Below are positions 1-10,092 of a DNA stretch of 64,000 bases, one piece after another. Origin of the DNA: Furcasterigmium furcatum (taxonomy: Eukaryota; Ascomycota; Sordariomycetes; Glomerellales; Plectosphaerellaceae); NCBI GenBank assembly GCA_001599815.1, contig BCIA01000001.1, positions 7,128,641 to 7,192,640 on the forward strand. The letters run 5' to 3'. The notes under the pieces were generated by a model that was not told where the DNA came from, made no database searches, and saw only the letters and a list, made by a program, of their open reading frames with translations. Both the position numbers and the translations under genes were made by a program. The first letter of the stretch is position 1, and each line of letters begins with the position of its first letter.

Positions 1-1148
1 CTGTTTTCGTAAGGGGTGCGAGAGTAGCCGGCACCATACTCGCTCATCCGCCGGCCCAGGGCTCTCTTGGAGGCAGCCTCGGGGTCGTTGGATTCCTCCA
101 GCTCGTCGATGGCGTAGTCGGATTCTTCGGGCACCGATTCGCGCAGTGGGTACCCGTTGCCGAGGCCATAGCCGGCCCCAGTGGAAGCCCGGGGTCTGAT
201 CCGAGTGCTCTGGCTCTGGTATTGCTGCTGCTGTCGAAGCATGGCGTTTTCCCTGGTGAGTGCCTCGATCTGCTTGGCTTCGGCGCTCTGGTGCAACGAG
301 CTTTGCATTGACTCGGGAGCACTCTCCTCGTCGTCGTCCTCGACTTCCTTGACCTTCCCAAGCAGACCGCCGTCGTTGGACATCTCGCTGAGCATACTAG
401 GACGAGAGGGCCGGTGCTGAAGTCCCGAGTGAGGGTGTGCACGCGTGCGGTTGAGAAGGGCAGGGTTCACAGCCGGCGCAGAGGGGGTATCGGGATCCAT
501 TTGCCCAACTGAGTACGATTGCGATCGGTAAGTTTTGGGAGTGGGATGCAGAGGAATGGCGAAAGGGATTTGGGAGTTTGTCCCGTGGTCTCGAGGACCA
601 GGTGATGTCTGACCAAGGATATGATCGGGTCCGGGTCCGAAGAAGGAGGCGCCGGCGGAACCAGGGGGCAGTGTCGATGTCGGCGAAGGGAGCACCTCGC
701 TCAAGCGAGAGGGGGGATCTTTCCGGTCCGAGTTCCAGATGCCTGTTCCCCAAGGGAAAGTAGCAGGCGGCGGGGCGCGACCCAGGGCCGAAGGCTGGTG
801 ATTTCCCCAACCACCGGCAGCAGCACCAGCATCTGCGGAAGGCGTGCTAGGGTGTGAGGCAGTAGGAGACATGGAGCTGCTCGCGAAGGAGCCCTTCCGG
901 GGCTTGGCGAGAGGTGCTGAAGTATCGTTCAACCAAGAAGCACGTCGTACAGGCTTCTGAGCCTGGCCGATGGGCTGAGGGAGGTCGTGACGATGCTGGT
1001 CCGGTTCATCATCCGAGCTTGCCAAAGCCTCGGAGTCGGGGGTTGATCGACGATTGAGCTTGTCGAGCAGGATGGCCTGATTGTTGGGAGCCACGGCGAA
1101 GCCGGGCTGACCCGGCTTTGAAACCGGTTTGGTAGTCGTGGAACTCAT
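1..1148 (-). CDS. PSP1-like protein, N-terminal part (runs off the window edge)
   Basis: One open frame runs leftward from an ATG at 1148 to the window edge: about 382 codons, no stop, no intron needed. The protein begins MSSTTTKPVSKPGQPGFAV and is rich in Ser and Pro. It contains RRASWLNDT, PWGTGIWNSDRK, SEVLPSPTSTLPPG, a KTYRSQSYSVGQMD block, SMLSEMSNDGGLLGKV, and a Gln-rich coiled-coil-like stretch (ALTRENAMLRQQQQ). I recognise this string of motifs from the disordered N-terminus of fungal PSP1 C-terminal-domain proteins (suppressors of polymerase mutations; the conserved domain is related to bacterial YaaT). That domain would lie left of base 1 and cannot be seen, so the family call rests on recall of the N-terminus. 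The start is supported by an upstream region with splice-like signals but no competing in-frame ATG. Confidence 0.6.
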   Translation of the reverse strand, partial: MSSTTTKPVSKPGQPGFAVAPNNQAILLDKLNRRSTPDSEALASSDDEPDQHRHDLPQPIGQAQKPVRRASWLNDTSAPLAKPRKGSFASSSMSPTASHPSTPSADAGAAAGGWGNHQPSALGRAPPPATFPWGTGIWNSDRKDPPSRLSEVLPSPTSTLPPGSAGASFFGPGPDHILGQTSPGPRDHGTNSQIPFAIPLHPTPKTYRSQSYSVGQMDPDTPSAPAVNPALLNRTRAHPHSGLQHRPSRPSMLSEMSNDGGLLGKVKEVEDDDEESAPESMQSSLHQSAEAKQIEALTRENAMLRQQQQYQSQSTRIRPRASTGAGYGLGNGYPLRESVPEESDYAIDELEESNDPEAASKRALGRRMSEYGAGYSRTPYEN

Positions 1149-3300
1149 TGTGAGAACCTAGTTCCCGACACTGATCGGCCGAGATAACTGGCGGAGGGAT
1201 GTGGGCGACGAGATGAAGAGTCGTAGTTATGATTGCGCCAGGGGCTAGGTAGCCGTGACTAACTCAAGTAATGCGACGGATCAGGCAGACACAATGCTTT
1301 GTTCGAGACGATTGTGAGAAGAGGTAGTAGATAGATAGGTGTCGTCAGGAGTCTGCGGGTTTGGTTAGTCGCGTGATCTCGAACTAGGTAGCATGATCTG
1401 CGCAATATGCTTTGCGCCTGCGGGGTGCAGGTCGACGAAACGCCAGCTCGCAGGCCAGCCCTTCGGGACGACTGCCGCCTGGGAGTGAAGACGGCCCGGT
1501 GCGTGATTCAAGCTGCCTTCCGCTCCAGCTCGGCGAAAAGAAGCTGGATTGGGTGTCTGAGTTGTGACAGGACGTGCGGGGTGAATCAGATCAGATTTGA
1601 CGGTTCGTCAACGCACAGGCCAAGCTGATCTTGGTGGTGAACCAGACCTGGCTGGGGCGGACAGCTTTGATATGGGGTAAGGTCGCACGATGTGCAACGG
1701 CGTTTGCCTTGCAGTCGCCTTGAACCTGACCCTGCCGGTGTCGCGATGTGAAGGGAAAGCGCAGAGACGGAGAATGATACGTACCGAGAGAGATGCACCC
1801 AGGGCCCGATTATGAGGCGAAATGTGGGCGTTGAAGTCCGCAAATCGGATCGGCCGACGCCTTGCAGGTCTGGAGATTAACAGACGGATAGGCGAGGGCG
1901 GCCGGAGGTGGTGTTGACGTGGTGGGATTAGGAGAAACAAGCCCGAGGAGGTATTAGGATGCGCATGAGATGGAAGCCCGCAAAATAGACAACCGTGATC
2001 CGTCTAAACCAGTTCGTCTAACCCAAAGAAACCGGAAGGAAAGAGAGGTCGTGCGGTTGCGGGGAACTGCGGATGTTGCGCAAAGACCATGCGCCTGCTT
2101 CTGTCGCAGTCTCGTCGTTCGACGTGGCCGGCCGGCTTGTCTGGCTGTCTGTCCGACCCGAGGTCGAAGGATGGGGTTGGTAGGCGCGAGGGCCGAATAA
2201 TGCGACAGCAGGCTGAGTGAGCTGGCTGGAGCGCAGCTAGTAGGCGCGTCCCATTGTCCGAGGTGACCTAATCTGCTACGGCGGCGACGGTTGCTCCTGA
2301 GAGAGGCGATGCGGCCGAGATGAGATGAGGCGGGCGCAATGCTGCCGTCGGCGACTGATTGAGTGCTGTTCGCGATGGTGTTTGTGGTGGCGAGGAGCAG
2401 CTGCTGTCCAAGCAGGAGAAAGGCGAAGGAGAAGAAGACGAGGCGCCGGGAGACCAGGGCAGGCTGACCAAACAAGTGACGAAAGAGGGCGCCGGAGACG
2501 GTTTGAGGTCGCGGAAAGCGGGGGAGAGAGAGAGGGAGAAAGGACGGACGATGCGTTGCGTAGGCCGTCGATGCGATGCGACACGGGACCAACTTTGGTG
2601 CTGAGCTTGTCCAGGGGGAGGCGAGTTGAGTGGCTGGCGACGGGAGGCGGCGGCGGCGGTCGTGGTAGTGAGATTTGTCGGGGAATAGGTAGTCGAAGAG
2701 GTAAGGTAGGTCGAGGTGAGGAGCAGCAGCTGGCTGGCTAGCTGGCTGGCTGGGGGAGCTGGACCGGGAGCTGGAAACTGGAGTCGAGCGAGGGAGTGGT
2801 GAAAGAGCTGGAGGGGGGACCCGCCGAGATTTAGCGTCGTCCGGGCAGACTGTTGGCTCAGGGTCTCGCCAAGGACGGCCGGTGGAGGGCGAAAAAAAGG
2901 GCTGGATGGGGTGAATGAATGGGGAACCGGTGCATGGGGCCGAGGCCGGGTGCTTTGAAGGTGGCAACAAATACGTTGCAAGATTTCACCAGTGCAAAAC
3001 CGGAGTCGCTCCCGTACCCCAATAAAACACTGATGTCCACTCTGGCGCTGAGGGGACGGTTGGAGACGGCCTTCTCTCGCCCGAGGACTGACTGTTGAAC
3101 GAACACAGGAGAGACAGTGAGCCGAAGGGGAGGGCAATGGTCAGCTGGGAGGTGAGGGACGGAGCCACTGAACAAGAGCCCATTCACATATCAACAAGGC
3201 ATGGTTCCCCTCGGCTTTCATATCCCGGGAAGAGATGCAGTGACATGGACCGCCACCCCTACCTACCTAGGTACTATACCACCCAGGTTTCTTTCTGCTG
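1149..3300 (-). promoter_or_regulatory. Probable long 5' leader and promoter of the PSP1-like gene
   Basis: No convincing gene lies here. On the minus strand the DNA is pyrimidine-rich, notably between about 2390 and 2900, as is common around fungal transcription starts. A good splice donor (GTACGT, minus strand, near 1786) and several acceptors just above the ATG (for example AACTAG near 1160) suggest a leader intron. A minus-strand open frame at 1954-2970 is low-complexity Ser/Pro/Arg sequence and is better explained as leader or promoter. Inference only. Confidence 0.35.
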
Positions 3301-5631
3301 GTCGCCGCGTGGATAGCTTCGGCGATGCACCTTGTGATGTAGTACTTGATGTAGGTAATATCGGGGGGCGGAAGAAGGGGCGGGGCGAAAGCTGAAGCCT
3401 GTCCGCCGTCGTCGAACATGGGACCGAATCGAGAAAGGGGACATGGCCCGCAGAGGAGCGATGAAAGAGCGGGGAAGCAGAGCCCGGCCTGGGGTGTTCT
3501 GGGCACTCAATCCCACCCAGCCAGCCAGCACCACCACCTCACTCACCCGGGTCGGGACCCTCTGCTGCTGCGTGACCCTGAACGCCTCGCATCGAGAGGA
3601 CGGGACCTTGGCTTGGGCCACGGGAACCGGGGCCTCGCTGGCCGTCCGCGCTGTATTGGTGGCGCCCGACCACGGAAGGCTGATCTGCTCTGAACCTAGG
3701 TAGGAGTAGGTAGGCATGGAGTACCGAAGCTTGACATGCTGTTGATGCCGGTGCCAGAAGCCTGGACGCTCGCTCTGGATGGTCCAGACCAATGGACGAG
3801 GTGAGTGTAGAAAAGGGTGTGACGGGACGGGGCTTTAGAGGCCCATGGCGAGCATCAGTGTCCGTCAAACGCTACGTCAAGCTGGGGAAGTCCATCTGCC
3901 GGATCCATTGTCGTGTCGCGCGCAGTATACGACGCTATCGTCATCTCGATGAGGAACTTGAAGTCTCGGTGTGCAGCGTGACGGTGGTGGAGAGTGTGCA
4001 GTTGCGAGATGAAGGGGCCCGTCTTTCATGCCGGTTCTTCTGGAAACGTCGACACACAGCACTTGCGGTCCAGGGGTGCTCCTGCAGGTCAGGGTTCCCG
4101 GGCAGGCCCAGGCCAATGGACGCCTGTCCTGGCATCATCATCATTGGTGTTCTTTCTTCACCCATCACTTTTGAGGGGAGGTGCCATCGACGACCTCGTG
4201 CTCCGGGAAGGAAAGCGGTACCTTCTGCTGGAGATGTCCAATCCAATCCGGGGCAGCCTTCGACTTGCCAAAGTTTGGATGAAACGCACCACAACAAGGT
4301 TCTTTCCGGTTCTTTCACTTCAAAGGACACCTCATATAACCTCTCCGCCTGATAGCACCTTCCTCGTGGCGGTTGTCCCTACCCGGAGGAAGGAACAGAC
4401 GACCTGACCCGGGCAGCAAAAAAGAACAGCCTCGCCCCCCGCCCAGAATAGCACCTGCCTGCTGCCCTCGGTATGGTACTAAACGAATTTGACTCTGCTG
4501 GCGACAGCACTTTCTCCTCTCTGCCAGCAACCAGGGGCCGTCCCCCGCATTCGCCCGCCAATGATGTCCCTCCTTTCTCCCCCCCTCAACTCCCTCTCCA
4601 CACCCTCCACTTACACCATCTCCGGACAGCTTTGTCCTCCACATGGCCATCCGCTCACGTCGTCGCCTGCCAGCTGCCAAACGGCACCCGTCCATCGAAA
4701 GGGGCGCGGGGTACCATCAGCTCAACTGCATCTCCGCTGGCGCGGCTAGCGCTCATAGGTACTACCTCAAGTTTGATTCCAGGACCAGCCAGGTCCTGCC
4801 CACGAACCCCAATTCTGGACTGATGAGTGCCGATCTCTCCGTCATTCCCGTCAAACCCGTTCGCGACTGAGCCCACTCATTGACGGAGGGCGCCGCCCTC
4901 GCCCTCGCCCTCGCCTTTGCCTAGCTGGCAGCTCAGCCCGACGATCCAGCACAAGGTTTCCCAACATGTGGGCACTCAGCAAGGGGCAAACCGTAAGTCT
5001 CCTGACCCCTTCCCAAACCGCTGAGCCATGTGCCTTGGTGCCATCATCCGGGGTACAGGGGGCAAACTTTCCGATCAGCGGCCGTTGCCAAGTTACCGGC
5101 CATGCCATCTTCCTTCGTACGCGGGGATGATGCCGGGCGGACCAGGTCTGGGCCTGCGATGCAATGCACGTCCGCTTCGACTATTTACCGATGATCAACC
5201 ATGTGGCACCGGGGACTTCTGGCATCTGAAAATGATATCCTGACATGGCCCGGGCACATGGGAACCCAAGACGTCTGGTTTAACAGGCCCTATCTAAGTC
5301 TCTGCTTTTGCCTGAGCCGACCCTGCGTCTACGTAGCTTAGTAGCTTAGTATGCACATCTCAAGGTCGCTCACACTCGAGTTCTGCCGTACATTAGCCTA
5401 TCGGCTCCATAAATTGGCGTTTCTGTTGTTGGAGAGTCTCGACAGACTCTTTCGTTATCATGAGATTTGTTTCTTCACGCGCTCATGGCGTGGCCGGAAG
5501 TCGGCCGGCTCTAGACGGGATAGCGAAGCAGCAGGGCTCAAAACATGGGATAGACAACGAAGCAGGTCTATCAGACATGCCGTTTCCATGTTGCTGTTCC
5601 TATTGCTACGCTCGATGTCTGATTGGGAGGA
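3301..5631. other. Intergenic stretch with no supported gene
   Basis: Overlapping short open frames occur on both strands, but none has fungal-type splice structure, recognisable motifs or plausible protein composition. The palindrome TACCTAGGTA sits at 3264-3273, just left of this stretch, and a related ACCTAGGTA lies near 3694. I see no RNA gene. Confidence 0.5.
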
Positions 5632-6692
5632 CTACGGGATTGCATCTGGCAGTCCCGACTTCTCGTGGTGTTTGGCCTCGAACAGCGGCTCCCAGACAGT
5701 GCAGGCCCTTTTCGTTGCCGCACCATTCGCCATCTCTGGCGGTTGAAGGAAGAACTGCTTGGTGCCCGAGCATTCTATGAGCTGGCCGTTCATGCTATGG
5801 TCTCTGAGACACATGTTGTACGCCTCCACAACGGTTTCGACGGGCGTTATGCTGTTGTTTTAAGCAATGTCAGCCATCTCATCCTGGAATTGAGCCTGGG
5901 TTACCATACTGCTCCGGCTTGGTTGCATCAATAGAAGCTTGAGGCACTGCACCTGTAATGACGATGCCCGGTAATACCGCGTTCAGGGAGATGTTCTCTT
6001 TCTGGGGTCGAGTCAGTCAGCGGGGATAACTCTGACGTTCCCTTGGGGACTCACCAGTTTGAGAATCGGCGCTGCCGTGCGGACGAAGTGGTTGATCTTT
6101 GGATGTTAGAGAAGCACGAAAAGAAGAGCAGAGCATCACTCACGGCAGCTTTGGCGCCGCAGTACTCCGGGAACGTCTGGTGCGGATGGACCGAGGCGAT
6201 GCTAGACGTGGCAACGATGTGCCCGCCCGGAACCCTGTTCTTCCTCATAAAGTGAATCGCAAGCTGCGTGCCGTAGAGAAGGCTCTCGTAGCAGGCCTTG
6301 ATGGACTCGAGGGCTGGCTTGGGAGGTACTTCGTCCTTGCCCCGGTAGTCGAAGATGTAGATCGAGCCGCGGTCAGAATGTCCAGCATTCGCGAGGAGGG
6401 CGTCCAGCCTGCCCCATTTCTCCCATACGGCGGTGAATACCCTTGCTTGGGCTTCGTAATCGCGAACGTTGAGATGGTAGAACTCTGCGTTCTCGCCGAG
6501 TTCCTTTGCCACGGCGGTCCCTGAGTCTTGTTGGATGTCGCAGCATGCCACGCGCCATCCTTGGGAAACAAGGTCTGTGGCGAGTGCCTTGCCAATTCCA
6601 GACTGTATTCTTGCTTAATAGGGGCACTACTCAATGGGGTTGATGTCACTTACTCCAGCCCCGGTGACGATGGCAACTTTTTGGGCTTCCAT
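5632..6692 (-). CDS. NAD-dependent short-chain dehydrogenase, 15-hydroxyprostaglandin dehydrogenase-like
   Basis: Five exons on the minus strand: 6654-6692, 6144-6602, 6055-6096, 5910-6001 and 5632-5851, giving 283 aa. The first intron splits the Rossmann glycine motif, and splicing restores TGAGSGIG (about residues 10-17). An Asp ends beta-2 (ACCDIQQD), which suggests NAD rather than NADP. NAG (LLANAG), the catalytic Ser (ATSSIAS) and YCGAK (Tyr-x3-Lys) are all present, so it should be an active oxidoreductase of secondary alcohols or ketones, probably cytosolic. The last intron (5852-5909, 58 nt) matters: without it the C-terminus looks frameshifted and stopped, and with it the protein reads KPEHITPVETVVEAYN, normal for this subfamily. 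It is the outermost gene of the metabolic cluster. The substrate is unknown. Confidence 0.85.
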
Positions 6693-7306
6693 AGTAACGT
6701 TCAAGTCTCGATAGGGCTCCAGAGTCGAACGAAGAATAGGTAAGGGGTAAGTAACAGTGCAACACAATTTCAAATTAAGTACGTCAATCTCGATTTCCCA
6801 ATATTGAAGGGCCATATCCTCCCCCGCCCTTCCCTGATGTTGACGACAGCCGGTATAAGTGCCTTTCTCCGACATTGGCCCCTGGCATGGCGGCGGCGGC
6901 GCGGTCAACTCCGACACTTGCCTCCACATGATCAGGATTGGCTTTCCCCGCGTCCCTCCATGCATTAATTTCTGGGGTAGCGGGGGAGATTGGTCATGGA
7001 TCGTAAGATCAGTCTCGCAGTAATCCGATTTGCATTACCTCATATGAGGGAGAGCACTCCGATGGCGGAGGTGAGTGTGAAGAGCCTCATCCAGAAGAAG
7101 TCCTCTCGGCGAGATCGGGTACGTTCCAGGGGGAGGGGAAGAAGTTCAGCACTAATTAGATAGCCTTATCTCGTGGGTCAAGTCTGCATCATGTCTGGTA
7201 TCTGCAGTGGGCTTCTCTTATCCTAGATCTACAGCTATCATATGCCCATGTCTTAAAACTCTGGTGACCAGTTAACTAGAAAATCCGAATCAAATCTATG
7301 GACCTG
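6693..7306 (-). promoter_or_regulatory. Promoter of the first dehydrogenase and 3' region of the second
   Basis: 614 bp between two tandem minus-strand genes. It contains AACTCCGAC at 6907-6915 and a second TCCGAC near 6868. A perfect inverted repeat CTCCG-ATGG-CGGAG lies at 7057-7070, that is, CCG-N4-CGG. Inverted CCG/CGG triplets are the usual type of site for Zn2Cys6 dimers, and this cluster encodes such regulators. Binding is inferred, not shown. Confidence 0.45.
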
Positions 7307-8216
7307 CTAGAAATTGCCCCCGTTGACTGGTAAACACTGGCCAGTGATAAAGCTGGACCAGTCTGAGAGCAGAAACACGATGGCGTCGGCAACGTCCGTC
7401 GCATACGCCATCCTGCCTTTGGGGATCGAGGCGATCTGAGCCCTCCCAACAACAACATTTGGATCGCCTTTGGGAGCACCAGCAACCGTTGCCTCTGCCA
7501 AGGGGGTCTCAGTCGCACCTGGATTCGTGTCAGCAGTTTGACAAAGCACCGCCGTGAATGTGCTTGCTCACCCGGGGCAACCAGGTTCACCCGCAGTTTT
7601 GGAAAGTCTCGCGCCCAGGACCTGGTCAGGCCGAGAACAGCATGTTTCGACGCCGTGTACGCGGCAAGGCCGGACACTCCACGAAGAGACGCGCCACTCC
7701 CGACATTAACCACTGAGCCCTGGCCTACACCGCGCACTGACCCAGCAACTGTGCCCGGGACTTCGAGATCCTCCTGCATCGACATGCGGCGCATGGCCGC
7801 CGTGGCCATGTTCCAAGTCCCGGTCACATTGATCTCCATGGTCCGCTGGTACAGGGCGTCTGTTCCTATCTGGCCCTCCCAGCCGGAGACGCCCGCCGAG
7901 TTGACGAGTCCGTCTAGCCGTCCTGGGATAGAGTCCAGGAAACCCTGGCAGTCCTCCCGCTTGGAGACATCACACCGGAGGGTGATGTGGCAGTCCTTCC
8001 GGGCGACCAGGTCCGGCGCAGGATGAGAGCATATGTCGGCCACATAGACAGTGGCACCGAGTGCAAGGAGAGTCTTGGTGACCGCAAGCCCAATGCCCGA
8101 GCACCCTCCCTATAGAGCATTAGTATGCAGACCGGGCTGGGCACTGACTTAGGGTTGGGGGAGGGACCAACAGTTACGGCGACTTGCCGACCTTTGAAAG
8201 ACGAGGGGAGTTCCAT
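7307..8216 (-). CDS. Short-chain dehydrogenase/reductase (classical SDR)
   Basis: Three exons: 8172-8216, 7572-8109 and 7307-7518, giving 264 aa. The first intron has an uncommon donor (GTTGGT) but a good branch site (TACTAAT), and its use gives a perfect cofactor motif, TGGCSGIG, at about residues 15-22. An Asp ends beta-2 (VYVADIC), pointing to NAD. The usual NNAG appears as NSAG. The catalytic Ser lies in NVGSGAS and the Tyr-Lys pair in YTASK. The C-terminus SSFITGQCLPVNGGNF is the standard SDR ending. It lies head to head with the deacetylase-family gene, sharing a 390 bp promoter region, which supports co-regulation. The enzyme is cytosolic by sequence (no signal peptide or membrane segment). 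The substrate cannot be read from the sequence. Confidence 0.86.
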
Positions 8217-8606
8217 GGCGAGGTTCAGGTTTCGTGGAGGAATTAGCACGGACAACTCAGCGTCCAGGTATGCCCATTTAATTCGCCGTCGCCAACCGCT
8301 TTCTCTCCTGGCAAGGATGTAATAATCGGAACCCAGCGAGGTGGTGTCTTGGGTGTGTGGAGGTCGTCCGCAACTCTGTCGGAATAAAGCGAGATCGGCG
8401 ACACACCATGCGAGGGCAACTCCGACAGCCGGTCCCATGCTCCATTCAGCAGCCGACGAGGAGTGAGCCCGGGATACGGTTATAAAACGATACCAATGGT
8501 GTCCTGCTGACTTGATAAGTTGATAGTCGGTCACAATAGTACCAAGACGAACCCTTGCATTTCCCAATCCCACGAGCTCCTAGTCATTTTCGGTATCTAT
8601 CTCACC
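8217..8606. promoter_or_regulatory. Bidirectional promoter between the SDR and deacetylase-family genes
   Basis: 390 bp between divergent starts. AACTCCGAC lies at 8418-8426 and overlaps CCG-N5-CGG at 8422-8432. A reverse-oriented relative (CTGTCGGAA) lies near 8376. GTTATAAAACG near 8479 resembles a TATA box for the rightward gene. The same core is found in the two neighbouring cluster promoters. Confidence 0.45.
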
Positions 8607-9694
8607 ATGCCTCCCAAGCGCGCCCTTGTCACATACGCCGTCGATGTTGACGCCTGTGCCAACTGGTACGTCCCACCAGAACTCAACCGGAACTCATACT
8701 CAGCTATCAATCAACTGACTGACTGGGACTAGGATCAACACGCGCGATGGCTCATCTATCGGCGCCACTGATGTCTCCCGTGGCATATTCGGGGCCAATG
8801 TCGGCACTGACCGCATGCTGAAGCTGTTCGCGGACAATGACATCAAGGCGTCGTGGTATATGCCAAGTCACACAATTCTCTCCTTTCCAGAGCAGATGGC
8901 AAAGGTCAGGGATGCGGGACACGAGATGTAAGTTGCGACATGACGCTGCCTGTTCGTTCCCTCACTTACACCCACCAGTGGCCTCCACGGGTACACGCAC
9001 GAGTTCGTGCGCTTCCTGACCGAGGAGCAGGAGAGGAAGGTGATGGCCAAGTCCATCGAGGTGTACCAGAAATTCACGGGCAAGTACCCCAAGGGATGGG
9101 TGGCGCCCGCGTGGGAGGTCGGCCCCAAGACCATGTCCATCTTGGAAGACTTTGGAATCGAGTACGACCACTCGATGCTGCATCACGACTGCCAGCCATA
9201 CTACGTGGCGGATGTGCCCGAGGATTCCAACGTGCACACGGATTACTCAAAGGATCCCGAGACGTGGATGAAGCCTATGAAGGAACACAAGCCCACCAAG
9301 GTGGTTGAGATTCCGGGGTCATGGAACGTCGATGACTGGCGTAGGTTTCTTCCGATTCCCAGAGATCTCTCAGTACTGACCAAGGTCAGCCCCTATGAAC
9401 TACACAAGGCGTCCCGGCACGCATGGTTTTGTCAACCCGAGAGACATTGAGGTCCAGTGGAAGGACCAGTTCGACTTCTTCTACCGGGAGTATGACACAT
9501 TTGTGTTCTGTGTTAGCTGCCACCCTCAAGTCAGTGGAAAGTCAAACGTCATGCTGATGCATGAGCGGTTCATCGAGTACCTGAAGACCAAGGAAGGCGT
9601 GGAGTTCGTCACGATGGCCCAGGTGTGCGATGAGTTCAAGGCGGGAACGCTCCCAGGAGTGACCATCACGGCGGGTGTCAGCAGCAGTGACTAG
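8607..9694 (+). CDS. Polysaccharide-deacetylase-fold amidohydrolase (PuuE / cyclic-imidase type)
   Basis: Four exons: 8607-8665, 8733-8927, 8979-9340 and 9390-9694, giving 306 aa. The start lies in CACCATGCC. The NodB-type metal site is visible: AVDVDA with Asp13/Asp15 (motif 1) and HGYTH with His88 and His92 (H-x3-H, motif 2). Later NVDDWPPMNYTRRPGTHG and CHPQVSGKS provide the usual downstream blocks. There is no signal peptide, so the protein is probably intracellular. In this clade (about 300 aa, no secretion signal) known members hydrolyse small cyclic imides or ureido compounds rather than chitin, so cleavage of a small amide or imide ring is more likely than polysaccharide deacetylation. 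The neighbours (Ntn amidase/acyltransferase, Dal5-type transporter, two SDRs) fit a role in nitrogen-containing small-molecule metabolism. A secreted or wall role is the less likely alternative. Confidence 0.82.
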
Positions 9695-9768
9695 ATGAAC
9701 TTGACATGAAGAATTGAACTCAGTATTGTAATGACATCATGTGTCTTGATTATAAGAGAGAGGTTATC

Positions 9769-10041
9769 TTAAGTATCTACGCTCGATATGAAGCCTGCTA
9801 GTCCATGTGGCTGGCCATCTCTTCTGCGATCCGCTTGGCCCTTGCAGTGCTCATAATGACACCGGTGTAAGAGCGTACCAAACTTGATGAACTGGGCCTT
9901 GAAATCTCCGTCTTCGGGATACTTCATGAGCCAGGCCACCGTTTCCCACTCTTGTCCAGAAAAGTCAACCGAAGTGCGTTGGTGAATGTGCCATTCCACT
10001 GCTTCACGGAGGCCCCAAGTTAAAGTAAAAACGCAGTACAA
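9769..10041 (-). pseudogene. Possible relic coding fragment between convergent genes
   Basis: A 90-codon open frame (starting at a rare TAC-to-ATG-like context, minus strand) contains SGQEWETVAWLMKYPEDGDF and looks protein-like. Near its end the natural-looking continuation (STARAKRIAEEMASHMD, then stop) is in another frame, as if a frameshift or tiny intron intervened. I do not recognise the family. It sits in the AT-richer gap between the 3' ends of two cluster genes. It may be a decayed gene piece or chance. Confidence 0.25.
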
Positions 10042-10092
10042 TGAATCATTTTTATTTCTCTTCCTATAGACAATAAAATGTCATGGTCTTCA

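Noticed and set aside
1954..2970. Minus-strand 338-codon frame upstream of the PSP1-like gene
   Set aside because: Ser/Pro/Arg low-complexity, no motifs, overlapped by similar frames in other phases; better explained as pyrimidine-rich leader or promoter DNA.
3792..4352. Plus-strand 186-codon frame
   Set aside because: Protein composition is implausible (many Cys, Arg, His), with no motif and no neighbouring exon that extends it.
5632..6001. Apparent frameshift and stop in the C-terminus of the first dehydrogenase (pseudogene)
   Set aside because: A 58-nt intron (5852-5909) with good donor, branch region and acceptor removes both lesions and gives the normal subfamily sequence.
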